From positions 1 to 36,480 of the forward strand of contig JAGWIC010000027.1 in assembly GCA_028866435.1 (NCBI GenBank): a DNA stretch of 36,480 nucleotides. Direction: 5' to 3'. A model generated the notes under the pieces. It did no database searches. It saw only the letters and a program-made list of their open reading frames with translations, and was not told the DNA's origin. Shown here piece by piece: positions 25,037 through 34,341 of the stretch. This stretch comes from Lysobacteraceae bacterium (GTDB taxonomy: Bacteria > Pseudomonadota > Gammaproteobacteria > Xanthomonadales > Rhodanobacteraceae). Each line of letters starts with the position of its first letter. Position 1 is the first letter of the stretch. Made by a program: the position numbers and the translations under genes.

Positions 25037-25498
25037 TCAATCGTGGCGAATCAGCGTATGGGTGGAATGCCCCTGCTCGGCCAGATATTCCAGCCAGCGG
25101 CAGAGGAAGCTGTTCATGCGCAGGCGATGCTGGAACACGCTCGAGGCTGGCGTAAAAGGCCCCAGCACCTGCCACAGGTGCCGACCGGGGTGGCAGTGCT
25201 GCGCCTCGGCCACATGCGCATCGGTGTACAGGCGCAATTGCGCCGCCGGGGTACGCTCTCCCGTATGCGCGTCGACGAAGCCGTAGGTGAGCTCGAGCTC
25301 CAGCGTGTAGGGGTGGCACTGTTGCAGGTGCAAATGCACATCCAGGCCGTCGTCCACCACCGACACAAAACGACCGGGCACCAGCTGCTGCGGCGCGAAC
25401 AACCGCGTCAGCCGATGATAATTCTCCGCATACAAGCCCATCAGGAACTCGAATCGCCCCGGCAACAGGCTGCTGCGGTCGTCCAGTACGGCACTCAT
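25037..25498 (-). CDS. DUF1249 family protein (YqiB-like)
   Basis: A 153-residue soluble protein. The start ATG at 25498 gives MSAVLDDRSSLLPGRFEFLM, followed by GLYAENYHRLTRLF, the conserved N-terminal motif of DUF1249/YqiB. Later come a Tyr/Glu-rich strand (CHPYTLELELTYGFVDA), LRLYTDAHVAEAQHC, and a C-terminal helix with RMNSFLCRWLEYLAEQGHS. The family has no established function. A longer frame to 25576 overlaps the end of ppsR and was not used. The stop is 28 bases upstream of ppsR's stop side, so ppsR and this gene may be one transcript. Confidence 0.88.
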   Translation of the reverse strand: MSAVLDDRSSLLPGRFEFLMGLYAENYHRLTRLFAPQQLVPGRFVSVVDDGLDVHLHLQQCHPYTLELELTYGFVDAHTGERTPAAQLRLYTDAHVAEAQHCHPGRHLWQVLGPFTPASSVFQHRLRMNSFLCRWLEYLAEQGHSTHTLIRHD

Positions 25499-25526
25499 GG
25501 TGAACGCCAAAACTCCGGCTGGTAAC

Positions 25527-26342
25527 TCAGAACAGGGTCCGCTCGATACCGAAGCGGTCGAAAATCTTGCTGGCAATTTCCTCGATCGACACGTGCGTGG
25601 TGTTGAGGCTGGGAATGGCCGCCTGACGCATCAGCCGGTCGGCCTGCTCCAGCTCCCAGCGGCATTGTTCGATCGTGGCATAACGGCTACCCGCCCGGCG
25701 CTGCTCGCGAATCTGCGCCAGCCGGGTGGCGTCGATCGTCAAACCGAACAGCCTGTTCTTATAGGGGCGCAGCCGCGCAGGCAACTCGAGCTTTTCGAGG
25801 TCTTCCTCGGTCAGCGGATAGTTGGCGGCGCTGACGCCGTAATGCAAGGCCATGTACAGGCAGGTCGGCGTCTTGCCCGAGCGCGACACCCCGACCAGGA
25901 TCAGGTCGGCGTCGGCGTAGTTCACATCCAGGCCATCATCGTGGGTGAGTGCATAGTTGGTCGCATTGATGCGCTCCTCGTACTTCTCGAAATTCACCAT
26001 TCCATGCGAGCGGTTGACGGCGCCGGAGCGGCGCGCCTTCAGCTCGTCCTCCAGCGGACCGATGAAGGGAGCGAACACGTCCAGCATCAACGCGCCGCTG
26101 CCGGCGACGATGTCGCACAGCGCGCGTTCGGCCATCGTGTTGACCACGATCGGCCGCTGACCCGATTTCGCATAGTGGGTCTTGATCCGCAACGCGGCCA
26201 CCTCGGCCTTCTGCGGGCTGTCGACGAATGGCAATCGATGCTTCTCGAACTGCACCCCCTCGAACTGCGCCAGGATGCTGTTGCCGATCGTCTCGGCGGT
26301 AATACCAGTGGAGTCGGAAATGAAAAAAACCGTTCGCTGCAT
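25527..26342 (-). CDS. ppsR: PEP synthetase regulatory protein (bifunctional kinase/pyrophosphorylase)
   Basis: A 271-residue DUF299-family protein that inactivates PEP synthase by ADP-dependent phosphorylation of an active-site threonine and reactivates it by Pi-dependent dephosphorylation. The N-terminus MQRTVFFISDSTGITAETIG is the family signature. The nucleotide-binding loop GVSRSGKT lies at 151-158, and RLFGLTID and RYATIEQCRWELE follow. The ATG at 26342 begins the conserved strand; a frame to 26711 reads through the intergenic region. It is divergent from ppsA, its substrate, with 229 bases between starts, which supports the assignment. Confidence 0.97.
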   Translation of the reverse strand: MQRTVFFISDSTGITAETIGNSILAQFEGVQFEKHRLPFVDSPQKAEVAALRIKTHYAKSGQRPIVVNTMAERALCDIVAGSGALMLDVFAPFIGPLEDELKARRSGAVNRSHGMVNFEKYEERINATNYALTHDDGLDVNYADADLILVGVSRSGKTPTCLYMALHYGVSAANYPLTEEDLEKLELPARLRPYKNRLFGLTIDATRLAQIREQRRAGSRYATIEQCRWELEQADRLMRQAAIPSLNTTHVSIEEIASKIFDRFGIERTLF

Positions 26343-26571
26343 GGGAAATCCTGCTCGCCCGAATGCGTATGTCCGCACCTTAGCGCATGCGTGAAATGCT
26401 GTCGCGGGTTGAGCGCGCGCTGACTGGTATGCGGTTGGAATGACGACGGCCGGCAGTGGTCTTCTTGTGCTGCGCACCATCGGCAGCGGACAATACCAGT
26501 TTCCCGCCGCCCGTTTCCGGCGGCGCGCAGCATCCCTTCCGTTACCTTTTGTGCTTACCGAGGAGACACCC

Positions 26572-28944
<2,373 letters not shown>

Positions 28945-28989
28945 GCGATGGCTCGGTCGACCTGAACGAGCACTCGCACTGCAGCGCAA

Positions 28990-29022
28990 CAAAAGGGCCG
29001 GAGCCATCCGGCCCTTTTGTTT
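28990..29022 (+). terminator. Rho-independent terminator of ppsA
   Basis: A 13-bp perfect stem, CAAAAGGGCCGGA (28990-29002) and TCCGGCCCTTTTG (29007-29019), with loop GCCA, ends in TTTTGTTT. The A-rich left arm would let it act in both directions. Confidence 0.88.
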
Positions 29023-29177
29023 GCGCCACCATCCGGAAAAACCTCTTGCGGCGCTTGCCAGGCAACGGTTCCGGCATGTCCGGGCGCTCCTGTCCCGACC
29101 CGCTCTTCCATCCGCTTTGCACGCCTTGCGCTGCAGCTTGCCCGGCAGCGTCTGCGAAGGTAGCGTTCATACACATG

Positions 29178-29196
29178 TTTAAATCTTCGATTTGAA
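29178..29196. promoter_or_regulatory. Possible TetR-type operator upstream of the PsrA-like regulator
   Basis: TTTAAATC (29178-29185) and GATTTGAA (29189-29196) form a near-perfect inverted repeat (7 of 8 pairs) around TTC. It lies about 45 bases before the regulator's start codon in a locally AT-rich patch. TetR proteins usually bind such palindromes in their own promoter. It does not match the Pseudomonas PsrA motif GAAAC-N4-GTTTC, so the assignment is by position only. Confidence 0.4.
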
Positions 29197-29240
29197 GCAC
29201 GCGTCGGGCCGCTGAAGCCACGCGTCCAGGTGATGAACTC

Positions 29241-30032
29241 TTGAACAAGACCCAGCGCACTGGCTCAGGCGATACCCGCAAGCGCTTGCTCGAGGCCACC
29301 GAGTGGCTGTTTATCGAGGGTGGTTACGACGCCATGTCGCTGCGCCACATCACGGCGCGTGCCGGCGCCAATCTGGCGGCGGTGAATTATCACTTCGGCA
29401 GCAAGGAGGCCCTGATGCAGGAGTTGCTTTCGCAACGCCTGGATCCCCTCAACCGCGACCGCCTGCACCTGCTCAGTGCCTGCGAACGGCAGCACCCGGA
29501 AGGACTGGGCGCCGCCGCGGTGCTGGGCATGCTGTTCATTCCCGCATTCCGGCTCAACCGCGACGAAAGCTGCGGCCCCGCCTACATGCGGCTGCTGGGG
29601 CGCGTCTACAGTGACCCGTCGCTGTTCATCCGCAACTACCTGCAGCAGCACTACCGGCCGATCTCCGGGCGCTTCTTCGAGGCATTCTCGCGCGCGCTGC
29701 CGGCGCTGTCCCGCCAGGATCTCGGCCTGCGGCTCCACTTCGCGCTCAAGGCCCTCTCCGGCATGCTGGCCGGCGAGGACATGCGGGTACTGGTCACCAG
29801 CATCAACCAGGGGACGACGATCACCGATGCCGAACTGCTCGCACGGCTGATCTCCCTGCTGTCGCCCATCCTCACCGCCCCTTTCGGCACCCCGGCGCAA
29901 GTCAAGGTGATCGAACAGCTGCTGCAGCTCGACGGCTCAACGGCCCGCAGCGGAGGCGCGGCGGACACCGCACAGGTCAGCGACGAATCGACCGCGCCGC
30001 AATGGATCAAGGAAGGGGGGCTGGCCTCCTGA
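29241..30032 (+). CDS. TetR-family regulator, PsrA-like
   Basis: A 263-residue regulator. The helix-turn-helix domain (about 10-60) reads RKRLLEATEWLFIEGGYDAM then SLRHITARAGANLAAVNYHFGSKEALMQELL, close to Pseudomonas PsrA, a fatty-acid-responsive regulator. The C-terminal ligand domain (about 85-220) includes YMRLLGRVYSDPSLFIRNYLQ, again PsrA-like. The start is a TTG at 29241 with AGGTG about ten bases upstream; the next in-frame ATG (29334) would cut into the DNA-binding domain. The next gene, 115 bases downstream, encodes a FadL-type fatty-acid channel, so control of fatty-acid uptake or oxidation is likely (inference). The gene for the beta-oxidation enzyme at 17368 is in the same neighbourhood. 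Confidence 0.88.
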   Translation: MNKTQRTGSGDTRKRLLEATEWLFIEGGYDAMSLRHITARAGANLAAVNYHFGSKEALMQELLSQRLDPLNRDRLHLLSACERQHPEGLGAAAVLGMLFIPAFRLNRDESCGPAYMRLLGRVYSDPSLFIRNYLQQHYRPISGRFFEAFSRALPALSRQDLGLRLHFALKALSGMLAGEDMRVLVTSINQGTTITDAELLARLISLLSPILTAPFGTPAQVKVIEQLLQLDGSTARSGGAADTAQVSDESTAPQWIKEGGLAS

Positions 30033-30147
30033 AAAAAACATTCCAGCCGATACCGTCATTCCGGCAACGCCGGCCATCCAGTCCACGCGAAAGCAACCGC
30101 CCGTTGCGACCAACGTACACCATGGGCTTTGTCACAGGAGAACCAAC

Positions 30148-31542
30148 GTGAACCACCATCATTCAAAACGCTTCAGCAGACTAGCCACCCCTGCCAGCCT
30201 CGCCCTGGCCGTCGCCGCCGCCCTGGCGATACCGCTGCGTGCCGAGGCCGGCTCGTTCCAGTTGCCCACCGACAACGCCGCCGGCTGGGCGCGTGCCAAC
30301 GCGGGCGGCTCGCTGTTCGCCAACGACCCCACCGCGGTCTACAACAACCCGGCGGCAATGGCTTTCTTCACGGGTTCAGTGCTGCAGGTCACCGCCACCG
30401 GCATTCGCCCCAGCGCCGAATTCCAGGGCCAGGTCAGGGATTCGCAGGGCAACCCGGTCAGCGGCGACAACCCGAACGGCTTCGGCAAGTTCGTGCCGTT
30501 TCCCAACATGGCATTTGCCGCCCCGATCAACGATCGCCTGACCATCGGCGGCAGCGTCACGGTTCCCTACGGCCTGGCCAGCGAATACAACCCCACCTGG
30601 CAGGGTCGCTATTTCGGTACCAAGACCAGCGTGCAGTCGATTGCGGTCAGCCTCTCGGCCGGCTTCAAGGTGAACGATCAATTCGCCATCGGCGCGGGCA
30701 TCGTCGGCCAGCGCACCAAGGCGCAATTGAACACGGTGCTGGATACCACCGGCACCGCCGCCGCATTGACCGGCGGAGCCACCATTCCCCTGTATGGCCC
30801 GCCGCAAAGCGCCGACGCGCAGCTCAACGTGAACGTCAAGAAGAATGCGGTCGGCTACTTCTTCGGCTTCGAGTACAAGCCCACCTCGGCCGACTCGATC
30901 GGCTTGAGCTACCACTCGCGGATCGGCCAGGTACTCGGCGGCAACTACAAGCTGTACGGCGGCGCCACCGCCATGGCCCTGATCCAGGGCGGACCGCTGC
31001 AGTTCCCGACCGCCGGCTTGCCGCTGCTCAACCCCGCCGGCGGCCAGGCCAGCGCCACGCTGAACATGCCCGCCTTCGCCAGCCTCGACTGGCTGCACGC
31101 GTTCAACGACAGGCTGAGCATCGCCGGCTCCATGAAGTGGACCCAGTGGTCCAACTTCCAGAACCTCACCCTGACCTCCAATGGCCAGACGCTGGTCAGC
31201 TTGCCCGAGCGGTACAAAAACAGCATGGCCTACTCGATCGGCGGCGACTACAAGCTCAATGACCAGTGGACCGTGCGTGCAGGCATCGGCTACGACGAGA
31301 CCCCGACCAACATCATCAGCCGTGATCCGCGCATCCCCGACGGCTCGCGTCGCCTGATCGGCGTCGGCTTCGGCTACCAGGCCAGCCAGCACCTGGCGAT
31401 CGACCTGGGCTACCAGCACCAGTTCGTCAGCGACGCGCAGGTCAACCTGACCAACCCGGTAAGCCTCGGCGCCGGCACCATGGTGGGCAAGTTCAAGGAC
31501 CACGGCGACGTGCTCAGCATGACCGGCACCTACCGGTTCTGA
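30148..31542 (+). CDS. fadL: FadL/OmpP1-type long-chain fatty acid outer-membrane channel
   Basis: A 464-residue outer-membrane beta-barrel protein. The GTG at 30148 has CAGGAG nine bases upstream. The signal peptide runs to about residue 34 (RAEA-GSF). The mature N-terminus, GSFQLPTDNAAGWARANAGG, followed by NDPTAVYNNPAAMAFF with the NPA motif, is the FadL plug/hatch signature. FVPFPNMAFAAP then begins the barrel, which shows regular amphipathic strands and ends in DVLSMTGTYRF with the terminal Phe needed for BAM-dependent insertion. By family it carries long-chain fatty acids or other hydrophobic molecules across the outer membrane. It follows the PsrA-like regulator and has its own strong terminator. 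Confidence 0.95.
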   Translation: MNHHHSKRFSRLATPASLALAVAAALAIPLRAEAGSFQLPTDNAAGWARANAGGSLFANDPTAVYNNPAAMAFFTGSVLQVTATGIRPSAEFQGQVRDSQGNPVSGDNPNGFGKFVPFPNMAFAAPINDRLTIGGSVTVPYGLASEYNPTWQGRYFGTKTSVQSIAVSLSAGFKVNDQFAIGAGIVGQRTKAQLNTVLDTTGTAAALTGGATIPLYGPPQSADAQLNVNVKKNAVGYFFGFEYKPTSADSIGLSYHSRIGQVLGGNYKLYGGATAMALIQGGPLQFPTAGLPLLNPAGGQASATLNMPAFASLDWLHAFNDRLSIAGSMKWTQWSNFQNLTLTSNGQTLVSLPERYKNSMAYSIGGDYKLNDQWTVRAGIGYDETPTNIISRDPRIPDGSRRLIGVGFGYQASQHLAIDLGYQHQFVSDAQVNLTNPVSLGAGTMVGKFKDHGDVLSMTGTYRF

Positions 31543-31564
31543 GTTCCGGCCGGCATGCGTTCAG

Positions 31565-31598
31565 AACGGGGGTCGCCTGCGCGGCCCCCGTTTTTTTT
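31565..31598 (+). terminator. Rho-independent terminator of fadL
   Basis: AACGGGGGTCGC (31565-31576) pairs with GCGGCCCCCGTT (31581-31592), with one T-G pair, and is followed by TTTTTT. The stem starts 22 bases after the stop codon. Confidence 0.92.
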
Positions 31599-31740
31599 GA
31601 CGCAGCGGCAAGATGCAGCCGCCCCTCTCCACCGGGGAAAGGCGTCCCCGGCACCCGCCTTCCCGCGGCACTGCGCCTTCGGCCCGTCTTCCCCGTGCCG
31701 AGCAGATCGTCTCCCCGGATGCAAGCCGGAAACCGGCAAC
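31599..31740. other. Intergenic stretch without recognised content
   Basis: This part of the 375-base gap between fadL and the MHYT protein shows no convincing frame, repeat or RNA structure. Open frames crossing it have proline- and arginine-rich translations typical of random high-GC DNA. Confidence 0.5.
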
Positions 31741-31756
31741 TGTGGACCAGGTCACA
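31741..31756. promoter_or_regulatory. CRP/Clp-like binding site
   Basis: TGTGGACCAGGTCACA contains TGTG and CACA half sites with the standard 8-base spacing; the CRP consensus is TGTGA-N6-TCACA, and only the fifth base differs. It is centred about 130 bases before the predicted sigma-54 transcription start and 170 bases before the start codon of the MHYT-GGDEF-EAL gene. In Xanthomonadaceae the CRP-like protein Clp binds such sites and is released by c-di-GMP. Confidence 0.6.
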
Positions 31757-31858
31757 AAATGTCGTTCGCAGTCAATTCCGCGCAAGTCGCGGCCTGTATC
31801 GTGCTGGCGAGCGCGTGCCGTACGCCCTGCACCGGGCGTCCCCGTTGCCGTGCCTGCA

Positions 31859-31874
31859 TGGCATGAATGTTGCG
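31859..31874 (+). promoter_or_regulatory. Sigma-54-like promoter of the MHYT-GGDEF-EAL gene
   Basis: TGGCATGAATGTTGCG fits the RpoN consensus TGGCACG-N4-TTGCW, with invariant GG (31860-31861) and GC (31872-31873) exactly ten bases apart. It lies 44 bases before the ATG, giving a predicted leader of about 30 bases. Confidence 0.6.
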
Positions 31875-31917
31875 GTAGCCCAAGCTCATCCCCCAAAAAA
31901 ACCGGCACGCCCTGGAA

Positions 31918-34023
31918 ATGATCGGCACTTACGACTACGGACTGGTTGCGATTTCGTACCTGGTGGCCTCGCTCGCCTCCTACGTCGCCCTGGACATGGC
32001 CGGCCGCATCACCGCCAGCCAGGGCAGCACCTCGCGCTGGTGGCTGTTCGCCGGCGGTACCGCCATGGGCGTCGGCATCTGGTCCATGCATTTCATCGGC
32101 ATGCTCGCCTTCACCCTGCCGATCCCGCAGGGCTACGACCTGGCGATCACGCTCTATTCGCTGCTGATCGCCATCGCCGCCTCGACTTATGCGCTGTGGC
32201 TGGTGTCACAGCCGACGCTGCCGCACCGGCGCCTGCTGGGCGGCGCGCTGGTGCTGGGCGCCGGCATCGCCGCCATGCACTACACCGGCATGGCCGCCAT
32301 GCGCATGGTGCCGGGCATCGACTACGACCCGTGGTGGTTCACCCTGTCCATCGTCGTCGCCATAGCCAGCGCCGGTGCCGCCCTGTGGATTGCGCACCAC
32401 CTGCGCAGCGAAGGCCGGCGCATCCACCGTATCCGCGCGCTGGCGGCACTGGTGATGGGCCTGGCCGTGGCCGGCATGCACTACATCGGCATGGCCGCTG
32501 CCCGCTTCCCGGCAGGCAGCTACTGCGGCGCGGCGCTGGGCCACGGCGTCTCCTCGCAATGGCTGGCCTGCCTGGTCGGGGTCAGCAGCTTCGCCATCCT
32601 CGGCATGGCGATCGTGGTCTCGCTGCTGGACCGGCGCATGCAGGAGCGCACCACCGAGCTCTCCCTTTCCCTGCAGCAGGCCAACGACAAGTTGACCTAC
32701 CTCGCCCTGCACGACCCGCTGACCGTCCTGCCCAACCGTTTCCTGCTGGAGGATCGCCTCAACCAGGCGGTGGAGAAGGCCCTGCGCTCGACCTCGCGCC
32801 TCGCCCTGCTGATCATGGACCTGGACGGATTCAAGTCCATCAACGATGCCTACGGACACCCGGTCGGCGACCGCCTGCTGGTGCACGTGGCCGCCGGCAT
32901 CCGCGAAGTCGCCCGCGCGCAGGACACCGTGGCCCGGCTCGGCGGCGACGAGTTCGTGCTGCTGATGGAAGTGGACGGGCCCGATGACGCCGCCCTGATG
33001 GCGGACAAGCTGCTGCGGCAGGCCCGCGTGCCGCTGGACCTCGGGCATGGCCTGGTCCAGGTCAGCGCCAGCATCGGCATCGCCCTGTTCCCGGACGACA
33101 GCAGCAGCGCGCGCGAACTGCTGGCCTATGCCGACGCGGCCATGTACCACGTCAAGGATCAGGGCCGCAACGCCTATGGATTCTTCAAGGCCTCGATGAA
33201 CCTGGGCGCGCAGGAGCACCTGGCACTGATCCAGGACCTGCGCAAGGCGCTGGCCCAGAATCAGCTGATGCTGCACTTCCAGCCGAAATTGAAGGCGCCG
33301 GAAGGCCCCCTGCTGGGGGTGGAGGCGCTGCTGCGCTGGCAGCATCCGCAGCGCGGCCTGATCATGCCGGATGTGTTCATTCCGCTGGCCGAGCGCAATG
33401 GCCTGATCATCGAGATCGGCGATTGGGTGCTCGACGAAGCCTGTCGCCAGCTGGCCGTGTGGCACCGCGAAGGACATGAGATCCCGAGCATGGCGGTGAA
33501 CCTGTCGGCCACGCAGTTCCGCTACGCCGGCCTGACCGGCCGGGTCCGCGACACGCTGCGGCGGCATGGCATCGCCCCCGGTGCGCTGACCCTGGAAGTC
33601 ACCGAATCCACCGCGATGCACGATCCGGAAGCCAGCCTGCTGATCCTGCAGGAACTGGTCGACATCGGCGTGCACATCTCCATCGACGATTTCGGCACCG
33701 GCTATTCCAGCCTGATGTACCTGAAGAAGCTGCCCGCCAGCGAATTGAAGATCGACCGCGGCTTCATCAAGGACCTGCTGGAAGGCAGCGAAGACGAAGC
33801 CATCGTCACCGCGATCATCGCCCTGGGCAAGACACTCAACCTGAACATCATCGCCGAAGGCGTGGAAACCCGGCAGCAACAGCTCCTGTTGACGCAACTG
33901 GGCTGCACCGCCCTGCAAGGCTTCCACCTGGGTCGGCCGGTCGGCGCCGACCAGCTGGTACTGGACTGGGACAGCGCCGGCAACAACGCGGAGTCGCGTG
34001 CCGCGCAGAAAAAACACGACTGA
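31918..34023 (+). CDS. MHYT-GGDEF-EAL integral membrane c-di-GMP protein
   Basis: A 701-residue membrane enzyme. About seven transmembrane segments (5-235) hold three MHYT motifs, MHFIGM (57-62), MHYTGM (120-125) and MHYIGM (187-192). MHYT domains are proposed to bind copper and sense O2, CO or NO. The GGDEF domain (about 260-420) has an intact GGDEF (342-346) and inhibition site RAQD (333-336). The EAL domain (about 435-690) keeps EAL 469-471, VNLS, EVTES, DDFGTG 590-595, KID and AEGVE. Both cyclase and phosphodiesterase sites look intact; by comparison with NbdA/MucR of Pseudomonas one may dominate depending on the signal. Only a weak GGA precedes the ATG at 31918. A sigma-54-like promoter and a CRP/Clp-like site lie upstream. 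Confidence 0.94.
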   Translation: MIGTYDYGLVAISYLVASLASYVALDMAGRITASQGSTSRWWLFAGGTAMGVGIWSMHFIGMLAFTLPIPQGYDLAITLYSLLIAIAASTYALWLVSQPTLPHRRLLGGALVLGAGIAAMHYTGMAAMRMVPGIDYDPWWFTLSIVVAIASAGAALWIAHHLRSEGRRIHRIRALAALVMGLAVAGMHYIGMAAARFPAGSYCGAALGHGVSSQWLACLVGVSSFAILGMAIVVSLLDRRMQERTTELSLSLQQANDKLTYLALHDPLTVLPNRFLLEDRLNQAVEKALRSTSRLALLIMDLDGFKSINDAYGHPVGDRLLVHVAAGIREVARAQDTVARLGGDEFVLLMEVDGPDDAALMADKLLRQARVPLDLGHGLVQVSASIGIALFPDDSSSARELLAYADAAMYHVKDQGRNAYGFFKASMNLGAQEHLALIQDLRKALAQNQLMLHFQPKLKAPEGPLLGVEALLRWQHPQRGLIMPDVFIPLAERNGLIIEIGDWVLDEACRQLAVWHREGHEIPSMAVNLSATQFRYAGLTGRVRDTLRRHGIAPGALTLEVTESTAMHDPEASLLILQELVDIGVHISIDDFGTGYSSLMYLKKLPASELKIDRGFIKDLLEGSEDEAIVTAIIALGKTLNLNIIAEGVETRQQQLLLTQLGCTALQGFHLGRPVGADQLVLDWDSAGNNAESRAAQKKHD

Positions 34024-34117
34024 GCGCGGCGGATCGACGAAAGCGTCGAAAACTTCGCTGCAAGCGTTCTCCGCCGGAATGCCCTGGGCCCACGCACAAA
34101 CAGTCTGCCGGGATGAC

Positions 34118-34146
34118 AAAAAAAGGCCCCGCATCGCTGCGAGGCC
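34118..34146 (-). terminator. Terminator left from the interrupted tRNA-Ser gene
   Basis: On the minus strand GGCCTCGC and GCGGGGCC form an 8-bp stem (one U-G pair) around AGCGAT, followed by TTTTTTT. The wobble pair works only in the minus-strand RNA. It lies 10 bases beyond the CCA end of the tRNA-Ser remnant, so it is the original tRNA terminator. It may also stop the convergent MHYT transcript. Confidence 0.75.
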
Positions 34147-34156
34147 CTGGTGCCAC

Positions 34157-34171
34157 TGGCGGAGAGGGTGG
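34157..34171 (-). other. Attachment site: 3' end of a tRNA-Ser gene
   Basis: Read on the minus strand the 15 bases are CCACCCTCTCCGCCA, that is, four T-stem bases, the 7-base acceptor arm of a tRNA starting GGAGAGG, discriminator G and CCA, as in tRNA-Ser. Beyond this the sequence departs from any T-arm (no TTCGAATC), so the gene body is missing here. With an integrase gene 170 bases away, this is the left attachment site of an integrated element. Confidence 0.8.
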
Positions 34172-34340
34172 CTGTCCGCCCAACTTACCTAGATATCCCT
34201 GCGCGTACCTACACGCACGCAACCGCCCATATCCATTGGTGCACATGGTTTCCTGACGTACCTAATCATCCCTTGACAACCCCGTGCAGCGCGCGCATTG
34301 TGTATGGCATGGAGAATGGAACGGGAAGTTAGGCGGACAG
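34172..34340. repeat. Inverted repeat pair bracketing the integrase control region
   Basis: CTGTCCGCCCAACTT (34172-34186), touching the attachment site, is repeated in inverted orientation at 34326-34340 as AAGTTAGGCGGACAG, with 14 of 15 positions matching. The second copy ends one base before the integrase ATG and covers its ribosome binding site. Three direct copies of TACCTA lie within or beside this interval (34186-34191, 34206-34211, 34259-34264). Confidence 0.8.
34273..34301 (+). promoter_or_regulatory. Possible sigma-70 promoter of the integrase gene
   Basis: A perfect TTGACA (34273-34278) is followed after 17 bases by CATTGT (34296-34301), a poor -10 match (3 of 6). The expected transcript starts about 34 bases before the integrase ATG and would carry the right-hand inverted repeat in its leader. 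Confidence 0.5.
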
Positions 34341-34341
34341 T

